Origin: Deltaproteobacteria bacterium
GTDB taxonomy: Bacteria > Desulfobacterota > Desulfobaccia > Desulfobaccales > 0-14-0-80-60-11
Assembly (NCBI GenBank): GCA_023381945.1
Contig: JAMCQY010000266.1
Span: forward strand, 1 to 7,605
Direction: 5' to 3'
Length of the DNA stretch: 7,605 bases
The translations under genes were made by a program, and so were the position numbers. Positions 1-5,195 of this stretch are shown piece by piece (the stretch's first letter is position 1; the number at the start of each line of letters is the position of its first letter). The notes below the pieces were generated by a model, which saw nothing but the letters and a program-made list of their open reading frames with translations, was not told where the DNA came from and made no database searches.

Positions 1-152
1 GCAAAGACCATGGCCCGGAAAATTTGGCCATCTTGCGCCACCTGGCGACCAACATGCTTAAACGGGAAAACTCCCTAAAGGGGGGCATTCAAACCAAACG
101 CCTCAAGGCCGCCTGGGACCATGCTTACCTGCTCAAAGTTCTTACAACGTAA
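1..152 (+). CDS. ISAs1-family transposase, C-terminal end (partial)
   Basis: The frame starting at base 3 gives 49 residues to a TAA at 150-152, including NLAILRHLATNMLKRE, GIQTKRLKAAWD and YLLKVL. This is the typical C-terminal tail of ISAs1-family (DDE) transposases, which move the element by DNA cleavage and strand transfer. Everything upstream, including the catalytic acidic residues, lies outside the window, so whether the element is intact cannot be judged. The tail itself shows no frameshift or stop. It is followed within 25 bases by a plausible terminal inverted repeat, as expected for a one-gene IS. Family recognition is from memory of the conserved tail. Confidence 0.85.
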   Translation, partial: KDHGPENLAILRHLATNMLKRENSLKGGIQTKRLKAAWDHAYLLKVLTT

Positions 153-173
153 TTTTTACATGCGATTGCCCTG
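1..173 (+). mobile_element. Right end of an ISAs1-type insertion sequence
   Basis: The transposase tail ends at 152, and the next bases (153-173) read TTTTACATGCGATTGCCCTG. This matches the general form of ISAs1-family ends, which begin CAGGG when read inward from the other side. I place the element boundary at about 173. The left end and the target duplication (8-10 bp in this family) cannot be checked here. Just outside the boundary is a short inverted repeat, GCCAG-CA-CTGGC (174-185), of unknown meaning. Confidence 0.6.
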
Positions 174-241
174 GCCAGCACTGGCTTGATTTTCCTGATT
201 AAACCGGTTTTTTTCGCTTATTCGGCAAGTGCATTTTTCGA

Positions 242-271
242 TTGACGATAATGAAAAATTGATGTTATTAA
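242..271 (+). promoter_or_regulatory. Candidate folD promoter (extended -10)
   Basis: TTGACG (242-247) is followed after 18 bases by TATTAA (266-271), preceded by TG one base upstream (263-264), an extended -10 arrangement. It lies in an AT-rich stretch between the IS end and folD. The predicted start at about 278 leaves a leader near 28 bases that contains the folD ribosome binding site. Confidence 0.45.
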
Positions 272-305
272 TGAAAAAAATCACAAGTAAAGGAGGCCAG
301 GTAAA

Positions 306-1208
306 ATGGCTGCTAAATTGATCAAAGGGGCGGAGGTTGCCGCCCAGATCCGCGAGGAGTTGAAGAAGGAAGTTGAGGAACTGAAGGCCAAACACAATGT
401 TACTCCCGGCCTGGTCACCATCCTGGTGGGCGAAAACCCCGCCTCCGTCAGCTACGTCACCGCCAAGCAGAAGACCTCCCATGAGCTGGGCTTCTATTCC
501 CTCCAGGACAATCAGCCCGCCGACATCAGCGAAGCGGCCCTGCTGGCCCTGCTCGACAAATACAACAAAGACCCCAAGATCCACGGCATCCTGATCCAGT
601 TGCCGCTGCCCAAACACATCGACGCCAACAAGGTGCTCTACGCCATCAACCCCGACAAAGACGTGGACGCCTTCCATCCGGTGAACGTCGGCCGGATTCT
701 GATCGGCACCTACGCCTTCCTGCCCTGCACCCCGGCCGGCTGCCAGGAGCTCATCAACCGGGCCTACGGCGACCCCAAGGGCAAGGAAGTGGTGGTGGTG
801 GGCCGCTCCAACATCGTGGGCAAACCCATGGTGGCCATCATGATCCAAAAACTCCCGGGCGCCAACTCCACCGTCACCTGCGTCCACACCGGCACCCCCA
901 AGGATAAGATCATCGAGCATTGCCGCCGGGCCGATATCCTCATCGTGGCCGCCGGCGTGCCCGAATACGTCCAGGGCGACTGGGTCAAAGAAGGCGCCTG
1001 TGTCATCGACGTCGGCGTCAACCGGGTCGGCATCAGCGAGAAGACCGGCAAGGCCATCCTGAAGGGCGACGTCCACTTCGACTCCGTGGCCGCCAAGGCC
1101 TCCTACATCACCCCGGTGCCCGGCGGAGTCGGCCCCATGACCATCACCATGCTTATGAAAAATACCGTCATGGCCGCCAAGGTGGCCGCCGGCCTGGTGA
1201 AGATTTAA
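306..1208 (+). CDS. folD: Bifunctional methylenetetrahydrofolate dehydrogenase / methenyltetrahydrofolate cyclohydrolase
   Basis: FolD is a cytoplasmic enzyme that interconverts 5,10-methylene-, 5,10-methenyl- and 10-formyl-tetrahydrofolate with NAD(P). In anaerobes it also serves the methyl branch of the Wood-Ljungdahl pathway. The 300-residue product carries the family's signatures: Y50-VTA-K54 (catalytic YxxxK), IQLPLP (97-102), DVDAFHPVN (119-127, with catalytic Asp121), VVVVGRSNIVGKP (162-174, Rossmann fold) and ITPVPGGVGPMT (268-279). It is slightly longer than the E. coli enzyme (288). The extra residues fall in the cofactor domain around 180-205, where the usual HSRT-type loop reads VHTGTPKDK. 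AAAGGAGG (289-296) lies 9 bases before the ATG. It stands alone, with a candidate promoter and terminator of its own. Confidence 0.97.
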   Translation: MAAKLIKGAEVAAQIREELKKEVEELKAKHNVTPGLVTILVGENPASVSYVTAKQKTSHELGFYSLQDNQPADISEAALLALLDKYNKDPKIHGILIQLPLPKHIDANKVLYAINPDKDVDAFHPVNVGRILIGTYAFLPCTPAGCQELINRAYGDPKGKEVVVVGRSNIVGKPMVAIMIQKLPGANSTVTCVHTGTPKDKIIEHCRRADILIVAAGVPEYVQGDWVKEGACVIDVGVNRVGISEKTGKAILKGDVHFDSVAAKASYITPVPGGVGPMTITMLMKNTVMAAKVAAGLVKI

Positions 1209-1213
1209 GGTAA

Positions 1214-1230
1214 GGTGGGCACCGCCCACC
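1214..1230 (+). repeat. Palindrome GGTGGGC-ACC-GCCCACC after folD
   Basis: A perfect 7-bp stem with a 3-base loop lies 5 bases after the folD stop. No T-run follows, so alone it is a poor intrinsic terminator. It could stabilise the mRNA end or be a dispersed palindromic repeat. It may act together with the next hairpin. Confidence 0.55.
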
Positions 1231-1258
1231 AATTCGCTTGCAATGGATAAGCAAACAT

Positions 1259-1287
1259 AGGGGCGACCCGCTGGGTAGCCCCTTTCT
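1259..1287 (+). terminator. Candidate rho-independent terminator of folD
   Basis: AGGGGC (1259-1264) pairs with GCCCCT (1278-1283). Inside it ACCC (1266-1269) pairs with GGGT (1273-1276) around a GCT loop, with one G/A mismatch between the two helices. It is followed by the short T-rich tail TTTCT. The reverse strand has no T-run, so it serves folD rather than the convergent hisI-like gene. Confidence 0.6.
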
Positions 1288-1290
1288 CTA

Positions 1291-1345
1291 GTAGCGCAGG
1301 CGTCTCGCCTGTGCTTTGCTTTAGCAGGTCAGAGGCCGGCGCTAC
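1291..1345. repeat. REP-like compound palindrome between convergent genes
   Basis: GTAGCGC (1291-1297) is complementary to GCGCTAC (1339-1345). A second stem-loop sits at the left end: GCGCAGGCG (1294-1302) and CGCCTGTGC (1306-1314) form 9 pairs (one G-U) around TCT. The shape, a GC-rich palindrome between converging genes, is typical of dispersed extragenic repeats. Copy number in the genome cannot be seen here. It lies just downstream of the stop of the minus-strand hisI-like gene and could also end that transcript. Confidence 0.6.
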
Positions 1346-1351
1346 CAAATC

Positions 1352-1762
1352 CTAATGCGAAAAGGCAATCTCCGGATAGACCTCCTCCGGATCGAAGACC
1401 CGCTTATCGGCGATTTCCCAACCCTTATCGCCCAATTTGCGAAAGAAGCAGGACTGGTAGCCTAACTCGCAGGCGCCGCCGGCGGACCGGACCCGGAGAA
1501 GCAGTTGATCGCCGGCGCAGTTGAGGCGAATCTCCACCACTTCTTGGAAGTGCCCCGAGGCCTCGCCTTTGGCCACAGTTTTACGTTTCTTGGAATCGTA
1601 ATAATGGACGCGCCCCGTTTCGGCCAACCGTTTCAGGGCCTCGGCGTCCATTTCCAGCAGCATCAGCACCTGTCCGGTGTCGGCCTCCTGGATGACCGCG
1701 GCCAGACGCCGGCCTTCGGGCAAAGCCAGCCAGTCCGGCAGGTGCAGCCATTTCTGGGTCAA
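1352..1762 (-). CDS. HisI-like protein (phosphoribosyl-AMP cyclohydrolase family) with altered metal site
   Basis: HisI opens the purine ring of phosphoribosyl-AMP in histidine synthesis and needs Zn and Mg. The 136-residue product has the family outline: AAVIQEADTGQVLML (21-35), ETGRVHYY (48-55), KGEASGHFQ (65-73), EIRLNCAGDQ (77-86) and GGACELGYQSCFF (95-107). The three zinc-ligand cysteines are kept with family spacing (C82, C98, C105). The DxDxD magnesium motif is changed: Asp to Asn81 and Asp to Ala83, with only Asp85 left, and the usual His after the second Cys is Glu99. No HisE domain follows. The start is TTG (1760-1762), supported by GAGGAGGA at 1767-1774; no ATG fits. It may be a divergent HisI or a paralogue with another role, so I assign no symbol. 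Confidence 0.85.
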   Translation of the reverse strand: MTQKWLHLPDWLALPEGRRLAAVIQEADTGQVLMLLEMDAEALKRLAETGRVHYYDSKKRKTVAKGEASGHFQEVVEIRLNCAGDQLLLRVRSAGGACELGYQSCFFRKLGDKGWEIADKRVFDPEEVYPEIAFSH

Positions 1763-1865
1763 GTTGTCCTCCTCAGGAAAAAATACCCCGTTTAGATTTT
1801 TCTAACATAACTGTTCGTTACTGGTCCATTTTTTTTACCAAGCGGCTCGATATATGGAAAAAATC

Positions 1866-1895
1866 TTGACACATTTGGCAGATGGATGGTATTTA
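1866..1895 (+). promoter_or_regulatory. Candidate promoter for the 138-residue protein gene
   Basis: A perfect TTGACA (1866-1871) is followed after 18 bases by TATTTA (1890-1895), preceded by TG one base upstream (1887-1888), an extended -10. It points toward the gene at 1962 and would give a leader of about 60 bases. The -10 hexamer is weak (3 of 6), so confidence is moderate. Confidence 0.5.
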
Positions 1896-1961
1896 GGAGA
1901 CAACAGGGCAAAGTGAAAGACTGCACAAATCATTCCGCCAATACTGGGAGGAGGCAAAAAG

Positions 1962-2378
1962 ATGGCAAGATATGGCTACGTAGAATTTTATTACAGCACT
2001 AAACACACGCCAGTCGATAAATATAAATGCGACAATGCCAATGTGCTGAACCTGCTGAAAAGCGTGGGGGCGCATGGGGTAGAGACCGCGGCCATCGACT
2101 TGGGCGACAACCCGGATCCCTTCCGGCAGTACCACAAGGCCTCCAGCGGCCCTGCCTCCGAGTACCGCCCAATTTTCGGCGAGGTGCGCGGTTCGGATTA
2201 TAAAGAATATTTCGGCAAGACCATTCCGGCCCTCTGTGTTTATACCAAAAAGGGTGACCGGGCTCCGGTTGAGGTCCTGCCCCGCATGGACCATAAGCTG
2301 GGGAGGGTTTATCTGATCGAAGAATGGCTGGAAAATTATGTAGCCGAGCTCGAAGGCCGCATCGAAGCCACGAAGTAA
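1962..2378 (+). CDS. Uncharacterised protein, possibly thioredoxin-like fold without CxxC
   Basis: I do not recognise this 138-residue protein. The start is well supported: GGGAGGAGG (1946-1954) lies 7 bases before the ATG, a candidate promoter lies upstream, and a strong terminator follows 12 bases after the stop. There is no signal peptide or membrane segment. The pattern suggests a small alpha/beta protein: an N-terminal strand YGYVEFYYS (4-12), helix NANVLNLLKSVG (26-37), strand ETAAIDL, then GKTIPALCVYTKKG, where Ile-Pro between strands resembles the cis-proline of thioredoxin folds, and an acidic C-terminal helix. The two cysteines are far apart and form no CxxC. Fold assignment is inference only. 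It is transcribed alone, divergently from the HisI-like gene. Confidence 0.85.
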   Translation: MARYGYVEFYYSTKHTPVDKYKCDNANVLNLLKSVGAHGVETAAIDLGDNPDPFRQYHKASSGPASEYRPIFGEVRGSDYKEYFGKTIPALCVYTKKGDRAPVEVLPRMDHKLGRVYLIEEWLENYVAELEGRIEATK

Positions 2379-2390
2379 TCACCATTTTTC

Positions 2391-2423
2391 AGGCCCCGCC
2401 TGATTCAGGCGGGGCCTTTTTTT
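2391..2423 (+). terminator. Strong rho-independent terminator
   Basis: AGGCCCCGCCTGA (2391-2403) is perfectly complementary to TCAGGCGGGGCCT (2405-2417), giving a long GC-rich stem with a tight loop and seven Ts (2417-2423). It ends the transcript of the 138-residue protein gene. On the opposite strand the stem lacks a T-run, so it is unlikely to be a good terminator for the macrodomain gene. Confidence 0.93.
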
Positions 2424-2470
2424 AGTCCAAAAACCGGGGGGGCACGGCAGGCCGCATCCCTTTCAAGAAT

Positions 2471-3046
2471 TTACCTGCCTGCGTGGCCGCATTGTTCCCG
2501 CGCGCCTGGATAGACCCTCAGTAATTCCCGTAAGACTTTTTCGTAAATTTCATAAGCCGCGTGACCGAACAGGACGAAGCGGGCCAGTTTAATCTCGGGG
2601 TGCTGGGACAGGTAATCCATGACCGTCTTTAGGGCGATCCGGGCCGCGTCCCCCATGGGATAGCCATAAGCGCCGGTGGAGATGGAGGGGAAGGCCAAGG
2701 AGTCAACCCCCTTGCTGGAAGCCAGCATCAAGCTCTCACGATAGCAAGAAGCCAGCAGCTCGGCCTCGCGCCTGCCGCCGCCCTTATAGACCGGTCCCAC
2801 GGTATGGATGACGTAGCGGGCCTTGAGGTTGCCGCCGCTGGTAAGGCGGGCCTCGCCGGTCGGGCAGCCGCCGATTTGCCGGCACTCTTCCAGGATCTTG
2901 GGGCCGCCGGCCCGGTGAATGGCCCCGTCCACCCCGCCGCCGCCCAGCAAGGAGGAGTTGGCGGCATTGACGATGGCGTCCACGTCTTGTTGGGTGATAT
3001 CGCCTTCCACCAATTCCAAACGAGACTCACCGATCTTTACTTGCAT
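2471..3046 (-). CDS. Macrodomain protein (ADP-ribose binding / O-acetyl-ADP-ribose deacetylase-like)
   Basis: The 191-residue product is a single macrodomain of the MacroD/YmdB type, which binds ADP-ribose and in characterised members hydrolyses O-acetyl-ADP-ribose or removes mono-ADP-ribose from proteins. Visible motifs are VEGDIT (13-18), DAIVNAANSSLLGGGG (23-38) with Asp40 in the following VDGAIHRAGG (39-48), the position of the catalytic aspartate, HTVGP (81-85) and FPSISTGAYGYP (119-130) around the distal ribose and phosphate. All key residues look intact, so activity is plausible. Length is usual for the family. The ATG at 3044-3046 has only a weak AGGA 10 bases upstream. The gene lies 100 bases downstream of the thioredoxin-like selenoprotein gene on the same strand, separated by a palindrome, so co-transcription is possible but not shown. 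Substrate is unknown. Confidence 0.95.
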   Translation of the reverse strand: MQVKIGESRLELVEGDITQQDVDAIVNAANSSLLGGGGVDGAIHRAGGPKILEECRQIGGCPTGEARLTSGGNLKARYVIHTVGPVYKGGGRREAELLASCYRESLMLASSKGVDSLAFPSISTGAYGYPMGDAARIALKTVMDYLSQHPEIKLARFVLFGHAAYEIYEKVLRELLRVYPGAREQCGHAGR

Positions 3047-3100
3047 GGCTTTCTGTTCCTAATCTATTGACTGTATACTACTTTTCGGGAAAAATTAATT

Positions 3101-3127
3101 TAGGGGCGGGTTTGAAACCCGCCCCTA
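3101..3127. repeat. Perfect palindrome TAGGGGCGGGTTT-G-AAACCCGCCCCTA
   Basis: Two 13-base arms (3101-3113 and 3115-3127) are perfectly complementary around one base. It lies between the selenoprotein stop and the macrodomain start. On the minus strand it follows the selenoprotein stop by about 20 bases and is followed by an AT-rich stretch with a T-run some 8 bases on, so it may partly terminate that transcript. Its form resembles dispersed extragenic palindromes of many bacterial genomes; copy number is not visible here. Confidence 0.75.
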
Positions 3128-3146
3128 CAAAGACTGAAATTGCAGA

Positions 3147-3722
3147 TTATTTGTTGATCAGGCGGTAGTGGTCCGCCTGTTTGGTCCAGGTGCTGTGGGG
3201 AAATTTGGCCGTTAATTCATCATAGGCTTCCCGTAAAGGCTTGGGGTCATGGCTCATCTTGTATTTCGCCACCCCCAGGAAGAATACGGCCTCGGCCGCC
3301 GCGTCCTTATCCGGGTAGCAGGAGATGACCTCTTCAAAGATGGCCCGGGCCTCGGGCAACTGGTCCGTATCCAGGGCCCACCTGCCTTTGGCCGTCTCCA
3401 GGGTGGCGATCAGATCTTCCGGCTTAAAGAAACCTACCGCCCGGTAATGCTCCTTGCCATCGGCGTCCAGCACCAGCAGGGTGGGGGTCCAACTCACTGA
3501 AAATCTCTCCATCATCGCCTTATTTGAGGTTTCAATCTGCACTGGAATAAAGTTCAGGGAAATAAATTTGGCCACCCGCTCATCGGGGTACGTAACTGCA
3601 CCCATCTGTTGGCAGCCCAGTCACTGGGGATTGAAAAAATCGAGAAAGATAGGTTTATTCACTTTTCCGGCGGTTTCTTGAGCCTTGAGCAGATCATTCA
3701 ACCAACAAATTTCTATTGCCAT
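3147..3722 (-). CDS. Thioredoxin-like selenoprotein (UxxC; TGA at 3621-3623 read as Sec34)
   Basis: Conventional calling starts this gene at the internal ATG 3605 (152 residues), which discards half of a thioredoxin domain. Reading upstream in the same frame gives an ATG at 3720-3722 with AAGGGAG 9 bases before it, 33 residues ending KPIFLDFFNPQ, one TGA, then LGCQQMGAVTYPDERVAKF. The TGA sits exactly where the first Cys of the redox motif belongs (DFF-x-P-x-[C/U]-x-x-C), giving Sec34-Leu-Gly-Cys37 in a 191-residue protein. The rest is normal: ERFSVSWTPTLLVLD with the cis-Pro TPT, then a TPR-like helical tail (about 110-190). No signal peptide is evident, so a cytoplasmic thiol/selenol oxidoreductase is likely; its partner is unknown. 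A stem-loop fitting a bacterial SECIS follows the TGA. The alternative is a nonsense mutation of Cys. Confidence 0.8.
3586..3603 (-). promoter_or_regulatory. Candidate bacterial SECIS stem-loop
   Basis: On the minus strand GGGTGC (3603-3598) pairs with GTACCC (3591-3586): six pairs including one G-U, closing the loop AGTTAC. The loop has G at its second position, 25 bases after the last base of the TGA. A G in the first two loop positions at roughly this distance is what is described for bacterial SECIS elements recognised by SelB. Found by eye, without energy calculation. A competing stem CTGC (3615-3612)/GCAG (3599-3596) is also possible. Confidence 0.45.
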
Positions 3723-4014
3723 GATGTTTTTCTCCCTTATTCAGAGGTCGTACGTTCCTCACCAGGACACAACCTGGAGGCTGCCTTGGGCTGGCGAAAT
3801 TTTGCTTGCCGGAGGAAAAGGGGGAGTTTGCAGCCCACTCAAATGGCCTCGTACTCCATTATTGTGGTCAGAAAGATAATCATCATCGCCCGGAATGCAA
3901 GGCTGGCTCGAATCGCAGAAGATTGAGTCCAGTCTCATAAATTAAGAGCTGGCTAATTGCCACAAGGCGGTCTCATACTTATATTTAGGGTCAAAAATTA
4001 GCCGGAGGCTCCCT
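3723..4014. other. Intergenic region with divergent starts, no gene seen
   Basis: About 290 bases separate the divergent selenoprotein gene (-) and two-domain gene (+). Apart from the promoter at 3957-3985 and the ribosome binding sites at both ends I see no gene. The stop-free + frame through 3740-3926 encodes nothing family-like and has no good ribosome site. Complementary GGGCTG and CAGCCC segments (about 3788 and 3830) could form a structured leader on either strand, but they match no riboswitch I know. I found no convincing promoter for the selenoprotein gene. Confidence 0.5.
3957..3985 (+). promoter_or_regulatory. Sigma70-type promoter of the two-domain protein gene
   Basis: TTGCCA (3957-3962, 5 of 6 to consensus), a 17-base spacer and TATATT (3980-3985, 5 of 6) form the best vegetative promoter in the window. 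The start would be near 3992, leaving a short leader with GGAGG (4004-4008) 6 bases before the ATG at 4015. This suggests steady housekeeping-level expression. Confidence 0.7.
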
Positions 4015-4881
4015 ATGCAAGCCAAATGTCAAGTGCAGGAAACGGAAGGGCGCGAGCTCGATTCTTATGACCTGATCACGGTACTGGGACTCCTGAAGGA
4101 ATATGATTGGAAGGAAATCTGGCGGCGCTACGGTCCGGGCGGCACTACCTCCGGGAAGATCAACCTGATGCTCAGTCTCGCAGACTACTATGTGGAGATG
4201 ACCCTGGAGATGCTGGCTTCGCTGGCCTTGTCGCCTAAGTACCAGGCGTCTCCCAATCTGATGCAGTCCTTGATCCGCCGTCTGCTCTGCAGCCACCGCC
4301 ACGGCCTTATTCTGGATAAGCTGAAGAGCTACGGGGTTCCCATAGAAGATGAGAACCAGATCAACCTCTCATGCTCGGTGGGCACTATTGGGGTGGACAT
4401 GGTGGTAAACCGCGCCCCCAAGACCTCGGAATACCGTTTCCGCAAGTTCGGCACCAGCCGGGTGGAGCAGGAGGAACAGCGTCCCTTGGATCACTACGAT
4501 GTGGTTTCCATCCTCTATCTGGCCCAACAGAATCGCACCGGGCAGGTGTTGCAGCGCTACGTGCCCCAGGAGATCCTGAATGAAGGGGCTGAAGGTGAGC
4601 AGGTGGTGCGCTTTAAAAGTCTGGCCGGCGAATATGACGTGGATTTCTTCTTCCAGCGCATCCACAATGACGTGCCTCGCGGGATGCCGGTCCGGGGCAA
4701 CGTCTCCTCTGCCACCATGCATAACATCCTGCGCCGTCTGTTCGCCGGTCATGCCCCGGAGCTGACGGTCAAGGAACTGACGGGCAAAGGCATTGTCATC
4801 ACCCAGGACGAGGTCTACCAGGGTTTCGACCTGGCCCGCATCCTCAACGATAACTTCATCGAAGTGCATTTTAAACGGTAG
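4015..4881 (+). CDS. Uncharacterised protein built of two tandem copies of one domain
   Basis: I do not recognise this 288-residue protein. It has no signal peptide, membrane segment or obvious catalytic motif, and appears cytoplasmic and rich in helices. It contains an internal duplication: LDSYDLITVL (15-24) matches LDHYDVVSIL (158-167); RRY (37-39) matches QRY (180-182); SLADYYV (54-60) matches SLAGEYDV (202-209); SLIRRLL (85-91) matches NILRRLF (237-243); LDKLKSYGVPIEDEN (100-114) aligns with VKELTGKGIVITQDE (252-266). Each unit is about 120-130 residues, joined by a basic, polar linker (about 133-157). The start is supported by GGAGG 6 bases upstream and a good promoter. Immediately downstream lies a glyoxalase remnant in another frame. 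Function unknown; the layout suggests an intramolecular dimer, perhaps a ligand- or protein-binding regulator (inference only). Confidence 0.88.
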   Translation: MQAKCQVQETEGRELDSYDLITVLGLLKEYDWKEIWRRYGPGGTTSGKINLMLSLADYYVEMTLEMLASLALSPKYQASPNLMQSLIRRLLCSHRHGLILDKLKSYGVPIEDENQINLSCSVGTIGVDMVVNRAPKTSEYRFRKFGTSRVEQEEQRPLDHYDVVSILYLAQQNRTGQVLQRYVPQEILNEGAEGEQVVRFKSLAGEYDVDFFFQRIHNDVPRGMPVRGNVSSATMHNILRRLFAGHAPELTVKELTGKGIVITQDEVYQGFDLARILNDNFIEVHFKR

Positions 4882-5165
4882 AGGAGGAAGGTACGGCGGT
4901 CGAACTCTACCTTTACGTAGAAGACGTGGATGCCGCGCACCGACGCGCAGTAGCCGCGGGCGCCAAGGAGGTCATGCCGGTTCAAGAGATGTTTTGGGGC
5001 GACCGCATGGGCAGCTTGGAGGATCCCTTTGGGCACCGTTGGTAGGTGGCGGCCCGCGTCAAGGACTTATCCCCGGAAGAAATCATTAAGGGGGCTGGCG
5101 AGTTTTTCGCTTCCATGCAAAAGCAGCTGAAAGGATTTTATGGATGGAGAGCAGGGCGGGAATAG
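4881..5165 (+). pseudogene. Remnant of a PhnB/VOC glyoxalase-like gene
   Basis: One frame from 4881 reads AVELYLYVEDVDAAHRRAVA, then AAGAKEVMPVQEMFWGDRMG and SLEDPFGHRW, an amber stop at 5043-5045, then VKDLSPEEIIKGAGEFFASM to a TAG at 5163-5165. This is the second half of a PhnB-like vicinal-oxygen-chelate protein, a family of small metal-binding proteins related to glyoxalase I. The first half is missing: a stop lies in frame at 4872, inside the upstream gene, and no usable start with a ribosome site exists. Homology clearly continues past the amber codon, so the stop is a later lesion. The gene is therefore a 5'-truncated, interrupted relic transcribed behind the two-domain gene. Family assignment from motifs is firm; the exact subfamily is not. 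Confidence 0.82.
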
Positions 5166-5182
5166 ACCCGCCCTGACTTTTT
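5152..5182 (+). terminator. Rho-independent terminator
   Basis: CAGGGCGGG (5152-5160) pairs perfectly with CCCGCCCTG (5167-5175) around a 6-base loop, followed by AC and five Ts (5178-5182). It ends the transcript of the two-domain gene and the glyoxalase relic, and overlaps the relic's last codons. The stem also lies just past the stop of the converging uspA-like gene, but lacks a T-run in that direction. Confidence 0.82.
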
Positions 5183-5195
5183 CAAGCGGGCAGAA

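Noticed and set aside
156..1232. Long open frame of 358 codons on the minus strand opposite folD, rich in His, Gly and Asp
   Set aside because: It mirrors the third-position GC bias of folD, has no recognisable domain or ribosome site, and folD is unmistakable on the other strand.
3147..3605. Separate 152-residue thioredoxin-like gene starting at the ATG 3605
   Set aside because: That start lacks a ribosome site and falls inside the thioredoxin domain just after the redox motif. The upstream in-frame half with a good start explains it better as one selenoprotein.
3621..3623. TGA as an ordinary nonsense mutation making a pseudogene
   Set aside because: Not fully excluded, but the codon lies exactly at the first active-site Cys, the rest of the frame is clean, and a SECIS-like stem follows.
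3775..3840. Possible riboswitch in the intergenic region (complementary GGGCTG/CAGCCC with inner stem)
   Set aside because: The pairing is weak, it lies upstream of the best promoter for the plus-strand gene, and it matches no riboswitch consensus that I know.
3609..3926. Plus-strand open frame of 105 codons across the selenoprotein start and the intergenic region
   Set aside because: The first part is antisense to the selenoprotein, the rest has no family resemblance, and no ribosome site supports it.
5043..5045. Amber codon in the glyoxalase-like frame as a pyrrolysine codon
   Set aside because: The gene also lacks its N-terminal half and a start, VOC proteins are not known pyrrolysine proteins, and the pattern is ordinary decay.
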